A DNA stretch of 64,000 bases, taken from NCBI GenBank assembly GCA_964625335.1, contig CAZVBE010000003.1:1-64000 (forward strand). Direction: 5' to 3'. The position numbers and the translations under genes are program-made. Under the pieces are notes generated by a model, which was not told the origin of the DNA, searched no databases, and was given only the letters and a program-made list of their open reading frames with translations. Source of the stretch: CAZGUG01 sp964625335. GTDB taxonomy: Bacteria > Bacillota > Clostridia > Ch29. Shown piece by piece: positions 1 through 8,200 of this stretch (position 1 is the first letter of the stretch; each line of letters opens with the position of its first letter).

Positions 1-32
1 AATAATCTGTTATTTGCAGTATAATTGAATTA

Positions 33-55
33 GTCAGAATATACATTATGTAAAA
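33..55 (+). repeat. Left inverted repeat of the candidate inverton
   Basis: 23 bases that are the exact reverse complement of 1050-1072. The core tacat-t-atgta is itself nearly palindromic, as is common for tyrosine-recombinase crossover sites. Identity ends abruptly on both sides. Confidence 0.85.
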
Positions 56-60
56 CCAAT

Positions 61-114
61 AATAATATTAAAAACAACCTACTTAACCGGGATTGCCGAG
101 TTAAGTAGGTTGTT
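61..114 (-). terminator. Intrinsic terminator forming the expression platform of the c-di-GMP riboswitch
   Basis: A 14-bp stem (73-86 with 101-114) is followed on the minus strand by a T-rich run (72 down to 61). The 14-nt loop, minus strand ctcggcaatcccgg, is complementary to the 3' strand of the riboswitch aptamer (ccgggttgccga): 12 pairs with one bulged base. This allows an antiterminator to form when the aptamer is not folded, so ligand binding should favour termination. The logic is inferred from base pairing. Confidence 0.85.
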
Positions 115-126
115 GTTTTATGTTTT

Positions 127-210
127 CGGCAACCCGGCTGCCGTAGCAACTTTGGATTGCCTTAGGCCCGTAGCTTTGCGTCCCTGTCTTTTGACAGGTT
201 TGCCCTTTCG
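127..210 (-). promoter_or_regulatory. Cyclic di-GMP-I (GEMM-I) riboswitch aptamer
   Basis: Read on the minus strand, the conserved GEMM-I blocks appear in order: agggcaaacc, a P2 hairpin cctgtc-aaaa-gacagg, gggacgcaaagc, gggcctaagg, and the closing gcagccgggttgccga. It senses the second messenger c-di-GMP. It lies between its own promoter (236-264) and a terminator (61-114), downstream of the recombinase gene. The controlled gene lies left of the window, or would be the EAL gene if the segment inverts. Confidence 0.95.
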
Positions 211-235
211 GTTAAATATTAAACTATATGACGAA

Positions 236-264
236 ATTATACATGATTTGCCAAACTATTGCAA
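236..264 (-). promoter_or_regulatory. Sigma-A-type promoter of the riboswitch transcript
   Basis: Minus strand -35 TTGCAA (264-259), 17-bp spacer, -10 TATAAT (241-236). Transcription should begin near 229, about 20 nt before the aptamer, so the riboswitch does not depend on read-through from the recombinase gene. Confidence 0.85.
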
Positions 265-300
265 CCGATAATTACAGAAAATTCGACAAAATTAGATAAA

Positions 301-888
301 TTATACAAGCATATTATTCTTTTTCAGTTTTTTATACATTTCTTCTTGCTGTGAAGTTGTGAATTGGAAATAGATAAGGGTATTGTTAACATTTTTATGC
401 CCTATGTAATATTGAACTTCCTTAATATCCAGGCCGCTTTCCGCCAGATGCACCGCTATTGAGTGTTTTAAAGAATGGAAATGCCACTTGCTTTTATTGT
501 GAATTCGGGCTGCAGCACAGTATTTTTTGATTAATATGTCAAGCATTTGACGTGATATAGGCTTGTTTTCACGGCTTTTAAAAAGAGTATCCAAAGGTCC
601 TATATTGTACTCCTTGATATACGCATTAAAAAACCTGATAGTTTCCCTGTCAAGCCTTATGGTATTGTTAAGTGAACCTTTCAACCTTCTACAGTATATT
701 TCGCCTATCTGCCTGTTGTAATCGCTTTTTTTAATAAGACCCACTTCGGATGCCCTGAGACCGCATCTATAGGCTACTCTGAAAATACATAAGTCTCTTA
801 ACCAGTATCTGTTTTCTTTCTCTGTTCTTTCGATACATCGGAAAATTTTTTTCAGTTCTTCCTGAGTAAAATATTTTATGTCTTGCAA
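301..888 (-). CDS. Tyrosine site-specific recombinase (FimB/XerC-like, single catalytic domain)
   Basis: A 195-aa protein that matches the catalytic domain of tyrosine recombinases and lacks the usual N-terminal core-binding domain; FimB/FimE-type invertases have the same size. Visible motifs are the first arginine box (GLRASEV, about residue 46), a helix-turn region ending in HSLKH, IGHKN, and the nucleophilic tyrosine in TLIYFQ near the C-terminus. The second catalytic arginine of the usual HxxR is lysine here (HSLK), which may still be active. The start is TTG with GGAGG seven bases upstream; no ATG fits. The gene lies inside a 23-bp inverted repeat, so its likely job is inverting that segment. 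A hairpin overlapping its ribosome site (900-938) may limit translation. Confidence 0.9.
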   Translation of the reverse strand: MQDIKYFTQEELKKIFRCIERTEKENRYWLRDLCIFRVAYRCGLRASEVGLIKKSDYNRQIGEIYCRRLKGSLNNTIRLDRETIRFFNAYIKEYNIGPLDTLFKSRENKPISRQMLDILIKKYCAAARIHNKSKWHFHSLKHSIAVHLAESGLDIKEVQYYIGHKNVNNTLIYFQFTTSQQEEMYKKLKKNNMLV

Positions 889-899
889 AATGATTCCTC

Positions 900-938
900 C
901 CTTATTTTGCCGCCGGAAGCCCTTTAGTTCCGATAAGG
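900..938 (-). promoter_or_regulatory. Hairpin that could mask the recombinase ribosome-binding site
   Basis: On the minus strand ccttat-cggaa ... ttccg ... ataagg can pair: 933-938 with 900-905, and 928-932 with 914-918. The 3' ataagg runs directly into the GGGAGG ribosome site of the recombinase. This would lower recombinase translation, as expected for a switch that flips rarely. It is a pattern by eye, not a folded model. Confidence 0.4.
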
Positions 939-994
939 CATCCGATTACCTTTGCTGAATTTTGTAGGAATTTGCATATAAATCCATACTTTAT

Positions 995-1022
995 ATCATA
1001 TCTACAAAAAACCTTTCGTCAA
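995..1022 (-). promoter_or_regulatory. Promoter of the recombinase gene
   Basis: Minus strand -35 TTGACG (1022-1017), 16-bp spacer, -10 TATGAT (1000-995), inside the inverted repeats. It leaves a leader of about 100 nt containing the ribosome-site hairpin. Confidence 0.7.
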
Positions 1023-1049
1023 TGCATAAAAATTATCTCTAAATACAAA

Positions 1050-1072
1050 TTTTACATAATGTATATTCTGAC
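1050..1072 (-). repeat. Right inverted repeat of the candidate inverton
   Basis: Exact reverse complement of 33-55. The EAL gene begins about 90-160 bp outside this repeat, in the position a phase-switched gene would occupy. Confidence 0.85.
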
Positions 1073-1230
1073 AAACCTATTGGGCTTATATAGCTCAACA
1101 GGGGTTATCACCAGTACGACGGGGAAAACTTATCCTGCGCATTGATACCCGAAGGAAAGGGATGATTCAAAGACCAATAGCAATTATCGTGCATACGCTG
1201 TTATTATTATCGGAAAAATGGGGGATTCAG

Positions 1231-2337
1231 ATGAATGAAAAAGATTTACCCAAGGTTCAGTTTGGTATCCGGAAACGACAGCACCAGACCCGGCATATTA
1301 AAACGCTGGAAACCGAACTGGAAGCCAAAACCACTAAGCTGAAGGAGTATGAAGAACTCTTTGAAAAACTGTTGGACGGGCAGGACATAGAAACCGTGAT
1401 AAAGGAGTCCGATACAGCCATACATGAAGAGGATAATACGAGATACAACAACTGTGAATTGTCCGGTAAAAGTATAGAGAGGCTGGCATCCGAAGACATA
1501 TATTCGGCAAACGGTTTAATAAAGGCCTTAAAGAAAAGTGAGTTTCAGGTTTACTATCAACCCATAGTCAACGTGAGCAGCGGGAAAATTACCGGAATGG
1601 AAGCTCTTCTTCGCTGGCACAGTCCCGGTTTGGGAATGGTATATCCGGATCACTTTATACCATTGGCCGAAGAAACAGGTCTCATTGTACCCATAGGTGA
1701 ATGGGTACTCCATACCGCCTGTGCCCAGGGTAAATCCTGGCAGGATGCGGGATATCCTTTTCTTAGACTGGCCGTGAACATTTCTCCCGTCCAACTGCAG
1801 CATAAAAGCCTGATACCGGCGGTTAAGAGAATACTCGTAGAAACGGGGTTTAACCCCAATAACCTTGAGCTTGAAATTACCGAAGGCGTAGTTTTACGCA
1901 ACCTTGATTACGCGGCGGATACGCTGCGCAGATTGAAGAGAATGGGAATTATCATATCAGTGGATGATTTTGGTACCGGCTATTCTTCGCTGGTTTACAT
2001 AAACAAACTCGCTGTGGATTCGCTTAAAATAGACCAATCCTTTATAAGTGACCTGGACACAAACCCTAGCAATAAGGCAATTATATCCGCAACCATGGCG
2101 ATGGCGCACAACCTGGATATTAAGGTAACAGCAGAAGGGGTTGAAGGACGTGAGCAGCTGGATTTTCTAAAACAACAGGGATGCCATTATTATCAGGGCT
2201 ATTTATACAGTCCTCCGGTACCGGCGGAAAAGTTTGAACAGATTCTATTTAGCCGTGGTATTGAGCAGAAAGGTCTGGCAGATGGGGATAATTATAAGCG
2301 GTTAAATAAGAAACAAAACGGGGGACGGGGTGTGTAA
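1231..2337 (+). CDS. EAL-domain cyclic di-GMP phosphodiesterase
   Basis: Hydrolyses c-di-GMP to pGpG. After a charged, coiled N-terminal stretch of about 95 residues comes a complete EAL domain: EALLRW (about residue 124), VNISP, LEITEG, VDDFGTGYSSL (about 245), LKIDQSF, TAEGVE and QGYLYS. All metal and catalytic positions that can be checked are present, so it should be active. There is no membrane segment or GGDEF domain. I chose ATG 1231 because GGGGG sits six bases upstream. An in-frame ATG at 1162 would add a 23-residue hydrophobic leader and cannot be excluded. It is followed after 3 bp by the FapA-family gene, so the two are probably co-transcribed. It lies just outside the candidate inverton whose riboswitch senses its substrate. 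Confidence 0.9.
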   Translation: MNEKDLPKVQFGIRKRQHQTRHIKTLETELEAKTTKLKEYEELFEKLLDGQDIETVIKESDTAIHEEDNTRYNNCELSGKSIERLASEDIYSANGLIKALKKSEFQVYYQPIVNVSSGKITGMEALLRWHSPGLGMVYPDHFIPLAEETGLIVPIGEWVLHTACAQGKSWQDAGYPFLRLAVNISPVQLQHKSLIPAVKRILVETGFNPNNLELEITEGVVLRNLDYAADTLRRLKRMGIIISVDDFGTGYSSLVYINKLAVDSLKIDQSFISDLDTNPSNKAIISATMAMAHNLDIKVTAEGVEGREQLDFLKQQGCHYYQGYLYSPPVPAEKFEQILFSRGIEQKGLADGDNYKRLNKKQNGGRGV

Positions 2338-2340
2338 GAA

Positions 2341-4218
2341 ATGATTATTCAGGCTAATTCTTATGAAGAAGCCGTTGTAAAGGGGCAGAAGATTTACAGG
2401 TGTAAAGCGGAGCAGTTGAAAGTCCACGCCATAAAAAAACCAGGTTATGCACTCATGGGGTTAATAAAAAAAGAGGGCGAATATCAGGTAGAGTTTGTCG
2501 AAGTCAAAGGCAAAGATACCCGGAAGGAAAAGAGCAAGGATGGCTGTATAGAAATCATTTCTGGTAAGGCAGTGGTGTCAGACCCGGAGCACAACGGAAG
2601 ATATGCAACCATAGCTCCGGACAACCCAAATGTAGATGTATATATTAACGGCAGCAAGATTGACAGTGTCACCATAGTCAGCCAAAAGGACACAATAGAG
2701 TTTAAGCCGGCATCGACCCAGGCTGCTACCGATATAACGGCGGAGCTTTCCGAAGACAAAATGAAGGCTGTTTTAATTATAAATAAATCTCCGGGAAGAC
2801 AGTATTTTGTGAAGGACGCACCCAAATCCGTTCTTTTGGATATACCTTTGAGCAGTAAAGAGGTTCCGGCTCCCGACGCTGCCTTTGATCAATGCATCGA
2901 AGAGCTTAAAAAAATAAATGTATCTTATAAATTCATGGACGAAAAAGCGATAAAAGGGCTGATAGATAGGCAGGACGGGGGCAGTGCCGTTGTGGCGGAA
3001 GGTATATACCCGATTGACGGGCAGGACGGCGAAGTGAAATACCTGTTCCAAAGCAGCAAAGTCCGCAATCCGGATTTCGATACCGACGGGAAAGTAGACC
3101 TTTTGGACCATACTATTCTTCCCACGGTAGAGGTAGGGGAAGTATTGGCCATAAAGGAAATCTGTGCCGTACCCGGCAGGGACGGGGAAACGGTGACCGG
3201 GGAAACAGTAAAAGCGCGGCAGGGAAGGGATATGCCTTTCAGGGCAGGAGCAGGGACAATATTGCTGGACAATAACACCAAGATGGTTGCGGCTTCCGCC
3301 GGCAGGCCTATGGTGACAAAGGGTATGGTGTCGGTCGTTCCGCTGCTTGTTATCCCGGAGGATGTGAATCCCGGTACCGGCAATGTTTATTTCAACGGCG
3401 ATATACAGATTAAGGGCAGTGTAATGGATAACATGAAGGTGGTGGCGGAAGGCGATATCACCGTTTCCGGGAATGTGCTGCAGGCCAGCCTGTTTGCCAA
3501 AGGCAGTGTGGATATCCTTGGTAATATAATCAGCAGTAAAGTAGTGGCAGGGACGGGAGTTGCCAACAGTCTGTGCGTATTGCCCAAGATGGAACAGATT
3601 ATCGGTATTATCAGGAAAGATTTTTATGATGCAAATTCTGAGGTGTGGATAAGCGGTTACCGAAAGATGCGTGAACGTTTTCCCGATGCATATTCCGATA
3701 GAAACAAAAATCTTGAAAGGATCGTTAAGGACATAAGGACAGTGTTTGGCCTGTTATCCGAGGAGGAGACAGATATGGTTAAAGGGATACTGAAGGGGAT
3801 AAATACAATCTATGCCGGCGGCGGTGCAGTTACTCCAAAACAGATTAACAGCCTTAATGAAAAAATACAAAAATATATGGAGCTGGTTGATAATACCGAA
3901 AATAAGGATGCTAATTTAAAGCTTAAATATGCCCAGAATTCATCTATGCAGGCCAACGGTGATGTATTGGTTTCAGGGCGGGGCGCTTATCAGACAGATA
4001 TTATTGCCAAAAACACCATAGAATTTATAAACCCCTCCAGCGTTGTCCTGGGAGGTATGCTGATAGCCGGTAAAAAAATCAGTATGGGTGTGGTGGGTTC
4101 TCCTGCGGGCATCAGCACGTATTGCAACGTTCTTGATAAAAACGGCAAGATTGATGCAATTCGCATTTACGGCAATACGGTTTTTAGTATTAATAATAAG
4201 AAAAAGGTAATAAGCTGA
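2341..4218 (+). CDS. FapA family (DUF342) protein
   Basis: A 625-aa protein with the FapA/DUF342 architecture: an N-terminal alpha/beta domain of about 60 residues seen in FapA and Jag proteins (GQKIYRCKAEQLKVHAI), then the DUF342 body with repeated polymer-forming beta-helix strands (GNVYFNGDIQIKGSV, GDITVSGNVLQA, GSVDILGNIISSKVVAG), a helical insertion around residues 420-520, and a final strand block (NGDVLVSGRGAYQTDIIAKNTI). FapA was linked to flagellar assembly in Vibrio, but most Bacillota copies have no known role. No flagellar gene is visible here. It starts 3 bp after the EAL gene with GGGGTG as ribosome site, which suggests a shared transcript and possibly a c-di-GMP-linked surface role (inference). 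Confidence 0.85.
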   Translation: MIIQANSYEEAVVKGQKIYRCKAEQLKVHAIKKPGYALMGLIKKEGEYQVEFVEVKGKDTRKEKSKDGCIEIISGKAVVSDPEHNGRYATIAPDNPNVDVYINGSKIDSVTIVSQKDTIEFKPASTQAATDITAELSEDKMKAVLIINKSPGRQYFVKDAPKSVLLDIPLSSKEVPAPDAAFDQCIEELKKINVSYKFMDEKAIKGLIDRQDGGSAVVAEGIYPIDGQDGEVKYLFQSSKVRNPDFDTDGKVDLLDHTILPTVEVGEVLAIKEICAVPGRDGETVTGETVKARQGRDMPFRAGAGTILLDNNTKMVAASAGRPMVTKGMVSVVPLLVIPEDVNPGTGNVYFNGDIQIKGSVMDNMKVVAEGDITVSGNVLQASLFAKGSVDILGNIISSKVVAGTGVANSLCVLPKMEQIIGIIRKDFYDANSEVWISGYRKMRERFPDAYSDRNKNLERIVKDIRTVFGLLSEEETDMVKGILKGINTIYAGGGAVTPKQINSLNEKIQKYMELVDNTENKDANLKLKYAQNSSMQANGDVLVSGRGAYQTDIIAKNTIEFINPSSVVLGGMLIAGKKISMGVVGSPAGISTYCNVLDKNGKIDAIRIYGNTVFSINNKKKVIS

Positions 4219-4258
4219 TGCTGCGGATTTGGCATAATTTTTCGAAAAAAAGTTTATC

Positions 4259-4287
4259 TTGATATTTTAAGCAGAACAGTGTATAAT
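4259..4287 (+). promoter_or_regulatory. Promoter of a short structured transcript
   Basis: -35 TTGATA (4259-4264), 17-bp spacer, -10 TATAAT (4282-4287). Transcription would start near 4294 and run into the terminator at 4356-4380 after about 85 nt. Confidence 0.75.
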
Positions 4288-4293
4288 TATGTC

Positions 4294-4382
4294 ATAATAT
4301 AGGAGTTCAAAAGGAGCCCTATATTGGTTGACAAACAAATTTATCTTTATTATGGGGCGGGAAATTCCGCCATTTTTTTTTA
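4294..4382 (+). ncRNA. Candidate small RNA of about 85 nt ending in an intrinsic terminator
   Basis: A good promoter at 4259-4287 precedes an 8-bp hairpin (4296-4303 with 4318-4325) whose loop carries an AAGGAG motif. A terminator follows (ggcgg 4356-4360 with ccgcc 4367-4371, then eight or more T). A 19-codon reading frame, TTG 4324 to TAA 4383, sits seven bases after the AAGGAG and reads MVDKQIYLYYGAGNSAIFF. It may be a micro-ORF or a degenerate gene start. The RNA could also simply be an attenuated leader of the next gene. Confidence 0.45.
4356..4382 (+). terminator. Intrinsic terminator upstream of the hydrolase gene
   Basis: A 5-bp GC stem with a six-base loop, followed by a run of nine T. 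It ends the short transcript from 4294 and any read-through from the FapA gene. Confidence 0.75.
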
Positions 4383-4428
4383 ATCAAATTTGCATAATAA
4401 TGGTATAATATATGCGGAGGTGTATTAA

Positions 4429-5067
4429 ATGAAAATTAAATGGCTTGGACATTCATGTTTTCTTATTACTACCGACAAAGGAGTAAGAATAGTCACAGAC
4501 CCCTTTGATGAGACTGTGGGATACCCCCTTCCGACAGTCGAAGCGGATATAGTTTTAAGCAGCCATGATCATTTTGACCACAACCACGTCGAGGCAATAG
4601 GCGGAGACTTTCAGCTTTTAAACAAGACAGGCAGCTTTTACGTGGACGACATACCCATAAGGGGGATAAAGACCTATCACGATGATGCCATGGGGGAAGA
4701 AAGAGGCGAAAACATAGTATACATAATGGAGACAGACGATTTGCGCATCTGCCACCTCGGGGATCTGGGGCACTTGCCGGACGATGACGCCATAAATGAT
4801 ATGGGTCCCGTTGACATACTGTTTATCCCTGTCGGGGGTACTTACACAATAGACGCCGAAACTGCGGTTAAGGTTGCAGCACAGCTTAATCCCCGGCTTA
4901 TTATCCCCATGCACTACAAAACCGAGGCCATCGGTTTCCCGATTGCCGGAGTTGATTTATTTTTAGACAAACTGGGGACGGGGGACAGGGTTGGATCCTC
5001 CGAGCTTTCGGTAACCAGACAGGACCTGACAGAGGGCACTCAGGTAAAAGTACTCGAATACAAATAG
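4429..5067 (+). CDS. Metal-dependent hydrolase of the UPF0173 / metallo-beta-lactamase fold
   Basis: A 212-aa cytoplasmic protein of the normal UPF0173 length. It begins with the typical MKIKWLGHSCF strand and carries the zinc-binding motif SSHDHFDHNH (about residues 44-53). The later ligands sit in HLGDLGH and in MHYKTE near residue 163. The substrate of this family is not established. It has its own extended -10 promoter (tggtataat, 4401-4409) and ribosome site GGAGG. A strong terminator follows at 5084, so it is a single-gene unit. Confidence 0.9.
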   Translation: MKIKWLGHSCFLITTDKGVRIVTDPFDETVGYPLPTVEADIVLSSHDHFDHNHVEAIGGDFQLLNKTGSFYVDDIPIRGIKTYHDDAMGEERGENIVYIMETDDLRICHLGDLGHLPDDDAINDMGPVDILFIPVGGTYTIDAETAVKVAAQLNPRLIIPMHYKTEAIGFPIAGVDLFLDKLGTGDRVGSSELSVTRQDLTEGTQVKVLEYK

Positions 5068-5083
5068 AAGCCGGCAATTTATT

Positions 5084-5121
5084 GCGACAGGGGACTGTTC
5101 GGTTCTTCCCTGTCGCATTTC
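5084..5121 (+). terminator. Intrinsic terminator after the hydrolase gene
   Basis: A 9-bp perfect stem gcgacaggg / ccctgtcgc (5084-5092, 5108-5116) followed by atttcttttt. Its loop carries the ggttctt part of the recurring intergenic repeat family of this genome. Confidence 0.8.
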
Positions 5122-5216
5122 TTTTTGCGGTTTTATATAAACTTCGTAAACAAGCATACCGATAAGAATATATAGGGGTTTCTATGCCCCAAAACAGGAC
5201 GGGAGGAATAACCGCT

Positions 5217-8200
5217 ATGTTGAAAAAAGTATTGGCATTAACGATTGCAGCAGCCCTTGTACTGTCCGGAATGCCTCCCGGCCCTGTGGCAAGGGCGGAC
5301 GGCCCTCCCCCGGCCGTAACAAGGGTATACTATAAAACTGAAAACGACATACACGGGGGAGGAACCCTCAGATACGAAATTCGCGGCACCAATTTCGACG
5401 ATCCCATAGTTTATATAGAAGGAATAGGTATAACGCCTACCTCGTATAATTCCACCATAATAAACGTGCAGTGGGGCCCCGGGATAGACGGAGCGATTTT
5501 TGCGCCGGGGACAAAAACCATAACGGTTGTAAACTCCGACGGCCAGGCTTCAGAACCGGTGGACTTCGAGGTGGTGGCCCCGCCCCAGGTGACCGGGACA
5601 AACAAAACAAAGGTTTACATAGGGGAATCCCTTGAAATATACGGTTCGGGGTTTGACGACAGACTGAAAAGCCTCTACATAGCTGAAAACTATTATTCCA
5701 TAGGGGGCGTAGGCTCGGGTGCGGATGCTATAATCCAGAACGGAGGATTAATAACCGTAGCCAGCGTTAAAAGCTACATTACCCCCGGCGTAAGCAGCAT
5801 ACGGGTTACCCTGGATGCCGGCGGAGGAACCCAGCCAATTCCCGGGGAAGAGGTGGTGCATGGCATACTGGCAGACTGCATAACGGTGGTAAGGAAACTC
5901 ACCGGTATCGAAGTAACCAGGATTGAGCCCAATACGGGGCCGGTGACCGGCGGCACCGTTATAAGGATGTACGGGGCTGACGGTTTGTGCGGTTTTCAGG
6001 ACAATATGAAGGTTTACATAGACGGCGTTCCCGCCACCGGTGTACAGGCCATGCAGGACGAAAACGGCGAAGTGACAGGGCTGCAGGCGGTAACCCCGCC
6101 GGGCACCCCCGGGACCAAGGGAGTTGTGATTAAGGATGCAGGTGAGACCAGCGAATACCAGGTGATTCCCGAATTCACCTACCTGCAGGCGGGCAACTTC
6201 CTGATGCTTCAATCGATCGTGCCCCCCCATGCCACCGAAACCGAGGAGCGGGAAATTACCATTGGCGGCAGAAATATCGGGACCATAAACGTCGGAGGAG
6301 TGGTAATATCCGAACAGACAAACTCTTCCTACGATAACGTAAATAATGAATACGTTTTAACTTTTAACGGCACATATAACGAAGAAGATGCTGTAATAAC
6401 AAGAAAAATCAAGCTGACCATAGGGGAGATTACGCCAATTACCGGCGTTCCCACCATTGCGGTCAGCGGTGATGTGCTGACGGCGACCACCCCGATAATA
6501 ACCCTGGACCCCCAGGTACCCCAGGCCATGGACGTGGTTATGAAAACCGAAACCATAATCAGTCTGGGCGGGGCGGAACAGCTGCACAGGACTGAAGAAT
6601 ACGTAATGGCGGACAACTTTACATATATCCCCTCCAGGACTTACCCGGAGGTCACAGGTATAACCCCCGACATGGGCCCCTGCGACCAGGACATATTTAT
6701 TACCGTCGTTGGGGACAAATTCCAGGTGCTGACGGTCCAGGAAGAAATAGAGGGTGAAATGCAGGAGATAACCAAATACCCGGTGATAAAAATCGGAACA
6801 AAGACAATAGACCCCAACGATGCGGATGCCGACCATTATGTAGAGGTTTACGACGCCGAGGGCAATAGGGTGGACGGCAAAAAATACACCCTTGGTACGC
6901 TGATAAGGACCAAAATCCCCGGCGGCCAGCATACCAATCCGGGCTTTGTAAATGTTACGGTAACAAACCCGGACCTGGGCAGTGAAACGGTGGAAAATAT
7001 GTTCGAATTCAAAGACCCCGACCGTGACCCCGACGATATGCCGGTCATAACAGGTATAACCCCGGACACCGGTACCATAAACGGAGGCACACCGGTAACC
7101 ATACACGGTAAAAACTTTGATTACGATGCCGGTGAGATAAGGGTAACGGTTACCATTGACGGCGCCGCCGCCCAGGTTTTAAGCGTTAAAAACACCGGAG
7201 ACATTATAGAGATAATAACACCCCCCGGCGTTGAAGGGTACAGGACGGTCCAGGTTATAAACGAAGACGGTTCGATGTATTCCCTGCCCGACGGGTTTTA
7301 CTATACCCGGATTAGCAGTTCACCGGTTATCGATTCGATAACCCCCGGCTTCGGGGGCGAAGGGATCCAGGTTTTCATAAGGGGCCAGGACTTCCGCGTT
7401 GCCGAGCCCGGGTCCGAGCTTATGCACAGAAAGCTCGGTACAAGGGTGCTGCTTGACGGCAGCGATATAAACGATTATTCGAAAGACGAAAACGGTGAAA
7501 TAGAGCTGGACCAAAACGGTGAAATTGTCTTTGAACCCGGCGGCCGCAGGACCTATGTCTTAGACGAGTATACCATATTAATAATAATACCCCAGGGCCT
7601 TTTAAAGGGCCTTAAGGACGTAACGGTGGTAAACCCGGACACCGCCCGCTATACGGTGCAAAAAGGTTTTAATTACCTTATCCCGGACAGCAGCCCGGTT
7701 GTTACCGGTATAGACCCGGCCGAAGGTTCGGTGGCCGGCGGTACGGTGGTGACCATAGAGGGCGGTGACTTCCGAGAAGGGGTCAGTGTGTTCTTTGGCG
7801 GGGTTGAAGCGGCCAATGTGACGGTAAACGGCGACGGCAACATTATACAGGCTACGACTCCGCAGTACTTTATCAGGACCCCCGGTGCGCACAGTGAGGA
7901 AGTGGACGTAACGGTTGTAAACTCGGACGGTGGTTTTTACATTTACACAGAGGACGGGGGCTTCACCTACAGGATACCCGACAGCGATCCCTTTGTTACA
8001 AGCCTTGAACCGGACTGGGGCAGCACCGCAGGCGGCGATTCGGTTATAATCTGGGGCGGTGATTTCCGCAGGAAGGATACAGACGGCGACGGTGTGCCCG
8101 ACATGCTGCCGGTAGTATATTTCGGCGGCGTGGAAGCGGCGGAGGTAAGCTGGGGCAACTATAACATGCTTGTGGCAGAAACGCCCTCCTATCCCGACGA

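Larger units (their letters stand above)
33..1072. mobile_element. Candidate invertible DNA element carrying its own recombinase and a c-di-GMP riboswitch cassette
   Basis: A perfect 23-bp inverted repeat (33-55 and 1050-1072) bounds a 994-bp interior. Inside, all leftward, are a recombinase promoter, a 195-aa tyrosine recombinase, a second promoter, a c-di-GMP-I riboswitch and a terminator. A single-domain recombinase of FimB/FimE size next to inverted repeats is the known layout of phase-variable invertons. Inversion would map position x to 1105-x, placing the riboswitch at about 895-978 on the plus strand, reading toward the EAL gene outside the right repeat. The present orientation reads off the left edge of the window. 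Inversion itself is inferred; a small mobile element bounded by these repeats is the main alternative. Confidence 0.7.

Noticed and set aside
20..25. Plus-strand TATAAT near the left edge, possibly a promoter reading into the inverton
   Set aside because: Its -35 region would lie outside the window, so it cannot be judged.
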